Positions 51,167 to 64,000 of a DNA stretch of 64,000 nt are shown piece after piece. The first letter of the stretch is position 1; each line of letters begins with the position of its first letter. The notes below the pieces were generated by a model that saw only the letters and a program-made list of their open reading frames with translations, had not been told where the DNA came from and did no database searches. The DNA is from Amoeboaphelidium protococcarum (taxonomy: Eukaryota; Aphelidiomycota; Aphelidea). The stretch covers positions 1,848,025-1,912,024 of the forward strand of contig JALECJ010000020.1 of assembly GCA_023515745.1 (NCBI GenBank), in the 5' to 3' direction. The position numbers and the translations under genes are program-made.

Positions 51167-53056
51167 TCATAATCTTGCCTTGATTAGTTCACCTTGATTA
51201 TCTCCAACGTTATACTCTTCCCAATCCTTGGCGATAGGAGCATGCAACATATGCTCAGGTATACCGAAAGAGTCAACCAGGTGATTAACTTGAGGTGCCA
51301 ACTTTGCAATCAAAGATCTTAACAGGTCAGGCAATTGAGCTCCCAGCTTCACACTAACAAAGCCATTCACAATAAAGAAAGACAGATCCTGCTCAATGCT
51401 GTGCAAAGCATAGATCACAGTCACTTGCGTCAAAATATCCTTAATTGCAGCATTATCTCTCTTCTCCAGCTAAATAATACATTGAGTCAGAGTCATTCGC
51501 TCACCAAAAGAACGGGCAGACATCTAAATACTATCACTCTCCTCTTTCATCCAGACATCGAACAGAGGCTTCCCCTGACCTTTCATCTTATCATTCATGG
51601 ACTTGCCTAATTGAGAGACCACAAACGCTTCTCTAGCCTCAAATAGCTTCAACAAACTGCCCAACTTGGTCAATTCTTAGACATTGTCACCCACGATACC
51701 AGCACCACCAGCAGCAGGCTTGTGAAACTACAACTTGTACTTTCCTCCCTGAATGGCGGCCATTAATTCCTTAGTGACCTTCTGCATAAGGACCGAATTA
51801 TCACCCTCGGCAGTCACACCGGCATGAGAGAAACCAATATTCTGGCCCAGACGATTACATGCAAGATATCCTTGACCGCCACAGCGCTCACGACACACAG
51901 AGGCAACACGCTCAAAGTTCCAAGTCACCATAGGCTTGATGACGCAGCACAGACGAACAACTTCCTCATGATCTTACGGGGAATCATTGATCCAACGCTC
52001 CTTGCAATAGTTGAGAGCGATATGAAGACACATCGTTCTAGCTACTATGGGAACAATGGCTCTCTGCTGCAATTGATAATCAAAGATTGGAGTATCAGAT
52101 TTGCCTTGGGGACCAACAGTGAGACGAGAAATGGCGTACTTGACAGCAATAGCCAGGCACAGTCTAGCAGCGGATCCGTTCATTGATGCAATACATAAGC
52201 GTCCACTCAGAAGCTGATCAGCCACAGTCAGAAATCTCATTCTCTTATTCTTGATCTAACTCACAAACTTGCCATCTTCAGTAACATCAGAGTAGCGATT
52301 GAGCAAGTTCTCGCGAGGTATACGGACATTCTTGAACCATAGCTTACCATTATCCACACCATTACACTCAAACTTGTATCCCATATCCTGGATAACTACA
52401 CCAGGACTCACGGACATGTCTTCCTCTCTAATACGCACCAAGAACACATGAATACCCTCATGCTTACCATTAATATGCAGCTGAGCAAAAACAACGGCCC
52501 ACTTGGCATGCACAGCACTGTTGGTGATCCAATACTTTTAAGCCAGCGTGGTAGGAGTATTAATGATAAACTCTTTAGTCTTGGCATCCCACACAGCGGT
52601 AGTCTACATCTCGACAGCATTATTACCAAAGCCCAGCTCAGTCAAAGCAAAACAACCAACCTGGTCCAGACTATCAATGCCTGGAATGAGTTTACGGTGT
52701 CTCTCTGTACCCAGCTTGATCACTGTACCTCCAAACAGATTGAACTACACCGTCATCTTAGTGGCCATGGAACCATCAATCAGACCAGCGGTTTCATGAG
52801 CGGCGAAAACATTCAGAGGATTCTACTCAAAGTCTGTCACGCTGATGTATCCAGCCTCGCAGATACGCTTCAATCTCTCCAGTGCCAGTTCCCTCTCATA
52901 TCTCAGACTGACGTCAAAACGAGGAATGAACAGGGGATCCTTGACAAACTCTTTAAACGCCTCTCTCTTCTCATGATTATCATGATCAAGTAGATGCTGC
53001 AGTTGCTTCACATCAAACGATGGCTACCCAGTGTAAGCTGATTACTATTTCGTCAT
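51167..53056 (-). CDS. ACOX: Peroxisomal acyl-CoA oxidase
   Basis: FAD enzyme for the first, H2O2-forming step of peroxisomal beta-oxidation. 629 aa, one exon. Seen: [40 protein letters not shown], the FAD-side motifs [20 protein letters not shown] and [57 protein letters not shown], and [19 protein letters not shown]. The protein ends in Ala-Arg-Leu before TGA, a type-1 peroxisome targeting signal variant of SKL, so location is peroxisomal. About 629 residues is the usual size (ACOX1 about 660). TAA/TAG Gln codons are scattered through it. Its 3' end faces kynureninase with 80 bp between stops. Confidence 0.95.
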
Positions 53057-53259
53057 TGCACTTGTATTACTTTCGATAGTGTTCAAGATTCCCACACCTG
53101 AAAATCTAAGCGCAAAGCAAAGAACGAGAGCAGCCGAGGAAAATGAGCGATGACGACGGGAGAACAATCTCGCTGCTCTGGCTCTCAATCTTCCATTGAA
53201 ATCAACAGAACCTGGGAAGAAAACTATTATTTCAGCGCTCTTTTCTTGAAAATTCCGTA

Positions 53260-54378
53260 ATGGACTATCTCAAGACTTTGACGGAATTATCACCTCTTAT
53301 AACGCTGCTTGGTAGCGGTGCTGGAATTTTCTGTCTGAGTTCATCGGGCTTATTGCCACGTGCAGGGCCTCTACGCGCGCTTATATTTGCTTTCCGTTCA
53401 AAGCTTCGTTCACCGCGTCTTCCTGTTTCGAATCGCACAGCGGATTTGACCATTCTTCGAAATGCCCTTGAGGTTGTTGATAGGCAGAAGTACGTGGTGG
53501 TTATCGGGCAGAAGGGAATTGGGAAATCTGTTCTTGTTCACACTGTCACTAATCGAGCTTTCGGTGTTGTGGAGAAGGAGGTGAAGCCCGGGATGGATCA
53601 GGACGCCATCATAGATGCTGTTCTCAGGGATGTGGCAAATGTCAATTACGGACCATGGAATCCCCGATCTAATGCTGCTCGTGTTTTGTGGTGGTACAGA
53701 CGCTTTCCTATTTCTCCTCCTATTGCTGTCTTGAATGCTACTGAACGATCGCCTGGAGAAGCTTATGCTGGTCTCACCGGTGCAGTCAGAACGCTTAAGG
53801 AAAAGTATGGTCTCCGCGTGATCGTTGATGGTTCGCTCAATTCCTTGCCGCCTAGTCTTCTTTCTACTGAACGACAGCGCGTTCTCGCTATCCAGCCAAT
53901 GGATTGGGAAACCGTACAGAAATTGGAACAATGCAAACCCGCATTGGAGTGGATTAATTCTGCTGGTCTCGAAAAGGCTGTATGGGCCGTGTTGGGAGGT
54001 GTTCCAGCAAAGTATGATCGACTTGTTAATATGATCTTGGAGAGCAAGTTGGATCCTAGCAAAGATCTACGAGTTGTAATTGGAGATTTTCTGGTCGATG
54101 AAGTTAAGAAGGCGATGAAGTCAGTTACTGAAGCGATAGAGGCTTTTCCAGAAATGAAGAAAATCCTTGAGTTACTGGATGCTGAACTCAAAGTGCCTCG
54201 GAAAGCCCTTGCTGAAAATAACTTGCAGCGCCCCATTCCGGATGAAATCCTCCGAGAGATTGAACGTGATGGGAAGTTTGTTTTTGTTCCGGCAAGTGGA
54301 GCGATCTCTCTTGTTCTGCGTCATAAACTGAGCAATGCGCCTTCATTGGATGAACTGCTTAAGCTAGTTGGGCAGTAA
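53260..54378 (+). CDS. P-loop NTPase of foreign codon style (possible CRN/RHS-like effector-type ATPase)
   Basis: 372 codons from ATG 53260 to TAA 54376-54378, the only long frame here that reads through in the standard code. An N-terminal hydrophobic stretch (about 11-31) precedes a short basic linker and SNRTADLTILRNALEVVDRQ, then a Walker A VVIGQKGIGKSVLV (83-90) and a helical C-terminal half. The layout recalls the P-loop modules of Crinkler/RHS-type proteins of fungi and oomycetes; this is low-certainty pattern recall. All 9 Gln are CAG/CAA, whereas native genes use TAA/TAG for about half. If TAA is read as Gln, as elsewhere, the frame continues to TGA 54586-54588 and adds 70 residues in which 8 of 10 Gln are TAA/TAG. 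This suggests recent transfer from a standard-code donor. No intron. Confidence 0.7.
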   Translation: MDYLKTLTELSPLITLLGSGAGIFCLSSSGLLPRAGPLRALIFAFRSKLRSPRLPVSNRTADLTILRNALEVVDRQKYVVVIGQKGIGKSVLVHTVTNRAFGVVEKEVKPGMDQDAIIDAVLRDVANVNYGPWNPRSNAARVLWWYRRFPISPPIAVLNATERSPGEAYAGLTGAVRTLKEKYGLRVIVDGSLNSLPPSLLSTERQRVLAIQPMDWETVQKLEQCKPALEWINSAGLEKAVWAVLGGVPAKYDRLVNMILESKLDPSKDLRVVIGDFLVDEVKKAMKSVTEAIEAFPEMKKILELLDAELKVPRKALAENNLQRPIPDEILREIERDGKFVFVPASGAISLVLRHKLSNAPSLDELLKLVGQ

Positions 54379-54588
54379 TTAGAGTTGCAACACAAATGTT
54401 GGCGTCTCGCTGAAGACTAGTGTACCTTGCCTTAGCTATCGAGCGAAAGTTAGTAGAGTTATGATATTGATGTTGAAAAGAAGATTTAGAAATGCTAATA
54501 TCGAAATCCAGGATTATGTCTATGTCAAAATTTTCTTTTCAATTTTGCAATGGGGGATACATCAGATTCAAATATTGCTGTTTAGTGA

Positions 54589-55282
54589 GATAAGTGATCT
54601 ACCTTTGAATCATCATGCTGCTTTTGCGCCATTGACATTGAGATGTGACCCTGTTTTATGCTCTTAACAGTGTGACTAGTGAAAGAGAATCCTGTATAGT
54701 CTTATTCTTGACGAGTACTATTGTAAGGCCATATTCTTCCTTGACATATTACCAATTGTCCAATCGCTATACTATCGTAGGATTCTCTAAAACTTTCTCA
54801 TCCTCGTCTTTCTCTACGCATTTTTGGCCCTTACTCAAGTTGATTTTGACTTTTAAATACTACATATGTAAAAGTTTGAGGCGGAGGTACAAAATTAAAG
54901 ACTTACAGCACAAGTCAGTATGAACAAATGATATTTGCCATGAATTAAAGACTACAACCATGCTATTGAACATTACAAATTCTTCTTAAAAGTATACAGT
55001 AGGTGCAGTGAAAGAAACAATTAAAGTGAAACTGGCAGGAAAATTACAGTAAATCTTCTTCAGATCGTAAAGCTAAGCCACATCAATCATTCTTCGTTTG
55101 GATTGATTGATTGATTGATCTGCCTTCTTTCCTCTTTTGTTGGCTAAAACATTCCTATTCTATTCTGTTCATCCTTCCTTATCAGTTGTATGACAGATTA
55201 GTCACTCTTGCATAGTATACCTCTCCTATTTGCAAACTATTTCAATAATATCTCTATATATCTTGTGTGATTTAATTGCGTT
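54589..55282. other. Intergenic gap before Yak1
   Basis: 694 bp of AT-rich sequence between two plus-strand genes; I see no coding signal. A short GATT tandem repeat lies at 55101-55118. Confidence 0.35.
55101..55118. repeat. GATT microsatellite, about 4.5 units
   Basis: Direct tandem GATTGATTGATTGATTGA in the leader region of the Yak1 gene. Short and probably of no specific function. Confidence 0.7.
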
Positions 55283-57772
<2,490 letters not shown>

Positions 57773-57881
57773 GTTTATTTTGATTCTTTATAAAATGACA
57801 AAGACTACTCAGCTATGAAAACTATTTTCTTTTTGTACAAATTGACTTTGTTTCAAAGCGATACTTTGAATCTCATTCATT

Positions 57882-58927
57882 TCACTTCTGACTGTTATCT
57901 CTTTGCATAAGCTCGTCAATTCTATGTTGAAAATCAACTGACGCGTTGTATTATAGACAATCTAATTAAACATCACCAGCGTAGCCCAATTCGCACAAAA
58001 TAGGCCCGAGCTGATCTTTAATTAAAGAGATATGTTCATCGCTCAACCATGCTAAACCATAGTAGTTGTCATTAGATTAAGTCTTGGATGTATAAGGCGA
58101 TCCCTTATCGTTAATTGCGCATTAGATCTGTCCAACATAATACTCGGTATCATCCAAGTACTCTGATGGCAAAAGCATTTTAATCACACGCTACATTTCC
58201 AAAAGCTAATCGGATCTAAGTTCCTCATACTTTACCAATATGGACGGGAGCGGAACGGATTTCCAATACAGATAATGACTGCGATACTTGTCAACATACC
58301 ATTGCAACTTATCCATGCGCAAAGAATCGCGAAAACTTTCAACTTCTAACACCTTTTTAGTGTGATTTTACACATTTCGGTGCCAGTGATGATACGAGAC
58401 AATTGAGTCGAACGGATTTCTCACCAAATGAATGAATTGATCAAATCCCTGCCAATGAGTCTGCGGATCTGGGTATCGTTTCAGTGATGTCACTGGATAA
58501 TGCGTCTTCACCAAGAACTTATCAGTCTTATCACACTCTGACTTGAATGTCTTTCTCAAGTACTTGTCGCAGTACATTGATGACGTGGTGTATTAAGTGC
58601 AACTTTCCACCTGGTACCGCAAGAAGGAATTTCCGCTCCTTGGGAACGATGCAAGTGCTGTGACTCTATCAACATGATCGTTTCTTACAGCTACACGCAT
58701 TCACTCGAGTATATAGAATAAAGTTTAAATATTTTATAAACAACGCGTAATTACTTACACTAGCTGACACTGCATTGATGATTATCTTGACTTGTTTCAA
58801 CATTGGGACCGCCTCGACCATAAAGCAAAACAATTTTCTGCTTTTTGCGCTGTAGAAAGAGCAAAAACGATGCCACTATCAACAGCACAACGAGATATAT
58901 CACTTTCTTTCCCATTTTTCTCTACAT
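57882..58927 (-). CDS. Type II membrane sulfotransferase-domain protein
   Basis: PAPS-dependent sulfotransferase fold, Golgi-type topology expected. Two exons (58927-58759 and 58690-57882); the intron 58691-58758 (68 nt) is GTAAGT to TGTAG. 325 aa from the first ATG; a second in-frame ATG four codons later (58915) is equally possible. An N-terminal signal anchor (VIYLVVLLIVASFLLFLQR) is followed by a short stem, then the 5'-phosphosulfate motif ALASFPRSGNSFLRYQVE, FLVKTHYPVTSLKRYPD, and the 3'-phosphate motif FIHLVRNPFDSIVSYHHW, and VPLPSILVKYEELRSD. These resemble WSCD-type and bacterial-like sulfotransferases; the acceptor is unknown. No His-type catalytic base can be assigned with certainty. 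Confidence 0.82.
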
Positions 58928-59295
58928 TTTAATGCCTCTGGGTATCTATTGAATGAGACTTTATATGGTTTAAACTAAGTGCATACAGAGATAGAGAGAG
59001 AGAGAATGAGGAAACAAAGAGTTTCAGCAACGACAGTTCAAATGTGCAATGTAAAGAATATGCAAGCAAGACCTGTGGGAAATAAGAACCAAATAAGCAA
59101 CGCGTAAACATTGAAAAAGGGCGAGATCGAAACTGAAATCGCACGATCGCCGCCTGTTTCACACGTCAAAGTCATGAATGGAGATGGAAACGGGAAGGTA
59201 GTGATGATGATTCAGACAGATATTACAATTACATTAGGCTCATAACAGCGCCTCTTATTGGTTGACACGGCGGAGTATAGTATTCACGTAATCAA
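58928..59295. other. Gap between sulfotransferase and CAF-1 p60
   Basis: 368 bp between two minus-strand genes. Contains an (AG)n run at 58992-59004 and a CG-rich patch at 59120-59160 (GCGAGATCG, GCACGATCGCCGCC), probably the sulfotransferase promoter. No gene seen. Confidence 0.35.
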
Positions 59296-61046
59296 TCATT
59301 CAATGATGATACAATCATTAGAGGCGGCTTTCTTGGAGACAGACAATATGTTAATAGATGAAGTGATCGACTATTTACCAATCTCAGATGGTGTCAACGC
59401 ATTCTCCACTGAGGCTTACATGGATGACGCGCTTTGATCAGCCACATCATTGCATTCATACAAATCTCCCAACTCGCCTTGATCAAATTGTATGACAGAG
59501 CAGAAGCCATCAGAACTTGCTACAAGCAACGAAAGTCCATCAGGCGCCCATGTCAGATCAGTCAAGTGATGATAATGCAAATTCTTTACCAAAGTCAGCG
59601 GCACCTCTTGCTGGGTATCGAAGACAATAATAGCGTCATGAGTAGCAACAGCAAGAAGCATACGGTACGGCAGATTGAAAACGGGTGGAATGACATTATT
59701 GATATTTCGATTGAGAGCGTATTTCACTGGAGACCATCTGACAGCCACTGCAGGCTTTTTACCGACATTGAAACAACACACAGGTCCAGCTTTGATGTTA
59801 TGTGCAGCGTAAGCATATACACATTTAACGGTGCTATGACTGTTACTAGAATCCTAATATATACCAGAAGGACATGCCAGGATTTTGCAATCAGGCGAAT
59901 ATTATAAGCGCCTAAAGAAAGACGATGTATTCTCATCTTGATACAATTTAACGTGATTAGAAGTTTTTTTAGGAATACTCTGGATACATGGTTCACCACT
60001 CTATGCAGAATTCTCTTGAGCTTAAGGAGCATTTTCAAATGAAGATCCTTGGTTATTTTCAGCGATTAAAGGTATCTCCAGCCTTGAGGACCTTAGACTT
60101 ACACTAAGTTTCAACGTCTTTCCATTATTTTTAACAGAGTATACAATCACCGATCTACGCATTGATTAATATATAACAGAAAAAAATCATTTCAATAAGC
60201 TGTAAAAGTATGTATCACACCTGTCTGAAGACTGAGTAGCAATTTGTAAACCGTCAGAGCTCCAGCTGACACCTTAAACGAAATGCTTATGATCAACTTA
60301 TTGACACACCAATTTTTCTACACGTTTGCTTAAAATAGATATAAAATAAGTTTCTATATCAATTACAAGTTAATAATCTTACTTTCATTAACATTCCAGA
60401 TGCGCAGAGCATTATCAATATCAGATACGGACGCGATATAAGTTCCGCATGGTGACCAAGCTAAATCGAATATAGCAGCTCTTTGTGGACCTCTACATTT
60501 ATATGATCACAATGGATTAAGTAATATACACTTTGAAACATATAAGATTAATAAGATTACAGCAATATACACAGCGGAATCCACTTTTCAACCTCTTCAT
60601 CTCCATCCGCGTCACCAAGTGCCTACTGGAATGCTGAAGAAACCAAACGACTAGAACCATCAGCAGTTTAGTCACTTGACTTCCACACTACAATAACTCC
60701 GTCATCTCCAGCAGTGGCAAGCAGCGGTTTATTAGGACACCAGCGCACGCAATTCACCCCGGCATCATGTCTCTAAAGTGTGCACAAGTACTTTACACTT
60801 TCATCAGTATTCACTCTCCACAACTACACAATGTTTTTTGCATTAATATGTTAGAAATACTAAACTCTAATAATATAATACAAAATACAATCTTACACGT
60901 GCACAAGAATCTGCCCCAGCTGTCGCAAATCTCCCAATATAACTACTAGTTCCACCACTGATAGTAACACCGTCGCTTTTCTAAAAATCACATGCATAAA
61001 TTGGCTGCTTATTGTGCCAGTAGATTGTCAAAGTCTTGGCCCGCAT
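59296..61046 (-). CDS. CHAF1B: Chromatin assembly factor 1 subunit B (p60, Cac2-like)
   Basis: WD40 subunit of CAF-1, which deposits H3-H4 behind replication forks. Five exons: 61046-60897, 60823-60573, 60492-60383, 60317-60221, 60154-59296; introns of 73, 80, 65 and 66 nt. 488 aa; the joined frame closes exactly at TGA. Seen: KTLTIYWHNKQPIYACDFQ, RHDAGVNCVRWCPNKPLLAT, GDDGVIVVWK, AIFDLAWSPCGTYIASVSDI, HKHFVQGVSWSSDGLQIATQ, SFFRRLQYSPDCKILACPSG, LPYRMLLAVATHDAIIVFDT and HHLTDLTWAPDGLSLLVASS followed by DGFCSVIQF, a p60 hallmark. The acceptor choice at 60318-60320 (TGTAG) keeps the conserved frame; the nearer AG does not. The last acceptor is CGTAG. Confidence 0.93.
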
Positions 61047-61091
61047 AACTTCAAACGTACTTCTAGCTAAATGATATCGCTCAGAATAGTA

Positions 61092-61334
61092 TCAACTATT
61101 ACAGACGGTATACACCAGATTTTTATGTATATAGAGGATATACGAAAGAGACAAGAAGAGCAGCCAAATTGAGATGAAACAGAAAGTCCCAAAGACGCGC
61201 TCAGTTGAGAGAAATGTTTGAAAAGCAGCGACGATTAGAGAGATCATTTCAACATTAGCGATGCGTTTCAGACCATTATAAAATTTAGATTGAAATGTTA
61301 AATTGGAATGATCGTAAATATGCGGCAATTACAT
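61092..61334 (-). CDS. Possible small membrane protein
   Basis: 80 aa from ATG 61334 to TGA 61092-61094. The second codon is TAA (Gln). Two hydrophobic segments, VEMISLIVAAFQTFL and FGTFCFISIWLLFLSLSYIL, separated by STERV, with a basic patch before the first; a two-helix hairpin membrane protein is plausible. It lies 45 bp upstream of the CAF-1 p60 start on the same strand, so it could also be part of that transcript's leader. No family recognised. Confidence 0.4.
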
Positions 61335-61752
61335 AGATATTGCGACGCGAAAAGCGTAGGAATGATATTAGTAGATAGTTGTTTCAGTTCAATTCTTATT
61401 CACTTAAAGTCCAACAAAGTTTCCTGATATTCGAATTGCCATCAACTCCCGTCAGTCTTTAACGAAACAACTTTGAAGGAGTTTGTATGGCAAATGAACT
61501 AAAGTATTTTTTTGTCGCGGGTGCTTAGCCGTCTTGCGCTGACTCGTAACCTCTCGCTTGAGGATGATCCAAATCTGTCCAAAATGGACAAAACGGGATC
61601 ATACAAATTACTCTACTGCAACGGTTACCGTGAATCGCGATTTGGGCTAGATATACTCATTCTGATACTAGCTACTCAGTGAACAGATGGTTTAAGATAA
61701 AACAGGGAACACACTATTCGCAATGATACTTTAATATCTAGTGATCACTATA
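61335..61752. other. Gap downstream of Miro
   Basis: 418 bp, mixed composition, no gene seen. It should hold the 3' end of the Miro transcript and the promoter of the small membrane protein or CAF-1 p60. Confidence 0.35.
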
Positions 61753-63780
61753 TCATTATATACTTTGATACGATCCGGGGTAGAACACAGATGTAATTCT
61801 AGTCCATAATCTTCTGATAGATGTAGGATATCTTCGAAGCATCCAAAATCCACTCGCAAATAGAACTGCGGCAAAAGAGGATACACCAAGCCATCTAGTT
61901 AATCGCTTATTAGATGATAGTATACGCGTAATACTTGTGCTTGAATGTGGTATAGCCTGGTATGGAGCGAGACATACTTATACGACATGAGTAAATACTT
62001 CACCCACATCTTTGGTCTTGCAGGATACCATGCAAGGTGGAGGGATCTTCAGCGACTAACAATACTCTGCAGGCTACAGCGGACAATCTAATTACTTGAC
62101 CATTGGTAAATCTCGTTTACTACCCACAATCACCAGTGGAAGAAAGTCCAAATCGTGACTTTATGATCGTAGCGAAGTAATGTAGTTGAAAGAATTGGCA
62201 TCTGAGCAGTCGTACATCATAATCACAGCATCTACATCTTCCATCAGCTACTTATTTCCAGTCACTCGCGTAACTTCATCTATAGCCACCTCTTAGATAA
62301 TCAGATACTTTTCCGATCCTTGACTATCTATAGCATTCACATACGTCATTGATGGATAATTCGGATCATACTGCGGATGGAACTGCTTCTCAGCCATAAA
62401 TCGACAAAACTCAGTCTTACCACATCCTTTGGCACCCAGCAGTAGACAATGGAACACGTTGCGAGCATTTCTCTTCCTGATTGTACCATCACGGCGATTC
62501 TTGATAACTTTCACCGCGTTCCTAGTATCACCCTCAAATCCAAGATAAGCCAAATATGCTAGCGTCTTGTTATAATCCAAAAGAGTGGTCATACTCCACA
62601 GAGCTAGAAATCCTTATAACGTCAACTCAGGACCATTGCTAACAGTGCGTTCACTATAATTACTCCACGGTATCCTGGTGCCATTAAACACAGGACACGT
62701 ACTGAATAAAGCGTTAATCTCCTAATCACTTAGCGATCCGTTATGATCCAAATCAAATCTTCTAAAGAGATCAATAAAGAACTAATATCCACGCGGACTA
62801 AGCTCAGTCGCATCACCGTCACCAACCTTGAGCTCTGGACTTATGAAGTCTAAGCGCAATTCCACCTGATTATCATAACCAAACTTTCTCAAAACTTTCC
62901 AGATAGTCTCCCGTCTGCCACGCTATATGAACAATGAGTGCAAGTACACAAACCCCTCCACAGTAAGTGCATTGTTACGTACACCAGCCTGAGCGGGTAA
63001 TCCTTAGCGAACGACATCCTTCACTCCCTCCAGCTCAGAGCTCTATAAAGGACTTCCAAAAACTTTGCGCTAGAATCGATTCAGCTCAGAATCATCCAAC
63101 AGATTATCATTATCCAGATCGCATAGCTTGAAAATACGCTCCAAGGCTTCTTTAGCCTCACGTTTCATGGAGTGACTATGAACATCCCAGAGCGGCGAGG
63201 TTGGGTGAAGCACAGCTTTACTACAGAAATAGAAAACTTCAGCCACGTTAACCATTTCTTTACACGAAACTTCACAGCAGCTCTCAATCTCTTTGAATTT
63301 CTACATCAATGACATTGCGTGGATATTGGTTGGTGACGATGTACCATTGAACGCATTAGAATGCCTTCTCGGTTGCAGATCAATCTTATTGGCGACTAAA
63401 ATCACGGGAACCTGCTATCTTGTATTCGATCTAATCAGAGGCATCCAGAACGTGGCGATTCGATCAATGACTTTACTACCGGCAATGTTATCACTCTGGG
63501 GCCCGGATGGCATAATAGACGCCTGACAAGCATCGTAAACAAGACAAACAACATCCGCGGTATAAAGCGACTCTTTTAAATGAACCATCTATGACAAATT
63601 GGTGTCGGTGATCAAAGTGTTTAAATGATCAATCGTGATATCGGCGGGTATCATGTAGACGGGCAGGACTTGAGGCAAATCTTCTTCAAACTCCTCCTTC
63701 ACAAACGTATTAATAAGCGTAGATTTACCAGCTTTATCATCGCCAACAACGATAATGTTCACCTCTTCCCGCTTCTGCAT
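61753..63780 (-). CDS. GEM1: Miro/Gem1 mitochondrial Rho GTPase
   Basis: Outer mitochondrial membrane GTPase controlling mitochondrial transport and inheritance, and a regulator of ERMES in yeast. 675 aa, one exon. First GTPase: VNIIVVGDDKAGKSTLI (P-loop), LVANKIDL. Two EF hands: KLCDLDNDNLLDDSELNRF and RRFDLDHNGSLSDQEINALF, each with the D-x-D-x-D/N-G-x-L pattern. Second GTPase: FHCLLLGAKGCGKTEFCRFM, VIVGSKRDLP. A C-terminal membrane anchor (LGVSSFAAVLFASGFWML) with basic flank ends in Gln (TAA) and TGA. Order and length are those of the Miro family. The ERMES subunit MDM12 is in the same window at 40631-41539. Confidence 0.96.
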
Positions 63781-64000
63781 AATCTATAAAAGTACTTAGA
63801 TTAAACTTAGCTACTGTCTACTTTCACAGGAACTGAAGATGGAAATCGAATTTTCAGCCAAATGTACGCTCGGGGAGGAAAAAAGCGCGGCCGATCTCTC
63901 GTTCGTGCACTTCAAAGTTTTTTAAAAATTTTCTGTAGTAGATCACTAGATGATGGTTCGCTTGTTTCACAAGTATTTTGATATGATTTGTAGCGTTTCA
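63781..64000. promoter_or_regulatory. Upstream region of Miro
   Basis: 220 bp to the window edge. Includes a CG-rich patch near 63885-63912 (AGCGCGGCCGATC then TCTCGTTCGTGC) like those before other genes here. No frame can be assigned before the edge. Confidence 0.35.

Noticed and set aside
53410-54236. Long minus-strand frames opposite the P-loop gene
   Set aside because: They overlap each other and the Walker-A-containing plus-strand frame; composition is that of an antisense shadow.
54379-54588. The 70-residue tail after the P-loop gene as an ancestral domain
   Set aside because: Codon style and composition change sharply at the TAA and the tail shows no fold-like pattern; it is more likely former non-coding sequence.
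60301-60382. Acceptor ...TTTTAAG at about 60329 for the third CAF-1 p60 intron
   Set aside because: It shifts the frame away from the conserved WD40 sequence; the TGTAG acceptor at 60318-60320 keeps it.

Overview
This is nuclear DNA of a unicellular eukaryote that does not use the standard genetic code. Read with the standard code, almost every gene breaks into short pieces. Read with TAA and TAG as glutamine and TGA as the only stop, about 36 long complete genes appear. The reassigned codons fall on invariant glutamines, for example in RPS14, NDUFS1, the Sec7 domain, DIM1 and the Yak1 activation loop. Genes are dense, on both strands, and mostly intronless. The 14 introns I can place are 51-80 nt, GT-AG, and 13 of them end in TGTAG. 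Gene content points to Amorphea (opisthokont/amoebozoan side) rather than a ciliate: a CRIB-PAK kinase, an OSR1/Fray kinase, coactosin, the ERMES subunit MDM12, Miro/Gem1, a tubby protein and kynureninase. This placement is an inference and needs a tree.

Layout, left to right. 1-5.8 kb: DIM1 (cut by the window edge), AFG2/SPATA5 and a PAK kinase. 6.7-13.6 kb: an orphan secreted protein and a giant BIG/Sec7 Arf-GEF. 14.4-19.1 kb: Pescadillo, a universal-stress protein, methylmalonyl-CoA epimerase and a NYN-domain protein. 19.1-23.6 kb: a kelch membrane protein, a Cys-rich secreted protein, RPS14 and a multi-pass membrane protein. 24-29.8 kb: a biotin-dependent carboxylase alpha subunit, COX16, an eIF4E-family protein and 3-phosphoglycerate dehydrogenase. 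30-37 kb: an orphan, an HPP membrane protein, complex I NDUFS1 and WDR12. 37.4-44.5 kb: OSR1-like kinase, coactosin, MDM12, tubby and phosphoserine phosphatase. 44.5-53 kb: PDH E2, a PARL-type rhomboid, pyridoxal kinase, an orphan coiled-coil protein, kynureninase and peroxisomal acyl-CoA oxidase. 53-64 kb: a P-loop protein that looks horizontally acquired, Yak1, a membrane sulfotransferase, CAF-1 p60, a small membrane protein and Miro.

Functional themes. Ribosome production is represented by DIM1, AFG2, PES1, WDR12 and RPS14; PES1 and WDR12 belong to one complex. Mitochondria are represented by NDUFS1, COX16, PDH E2, PARL, MDM12 and Miro. Amino-acid and vitamin metabolism is represented by PHGDH and PSP (first and last steps of serine synthesis), pyridoxal kinase and kynureninase (PLP user), and the carboxylase with methylmalonyl-CoA epimerase.

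The most unusual locus is 53260-54378. It is the only long reading frame with no TAA or TAG inside it and a TAA at its end, as if written in the standard code and recently acquired. I saw no tRNA, rRNA, CRISPR or transposon genes.
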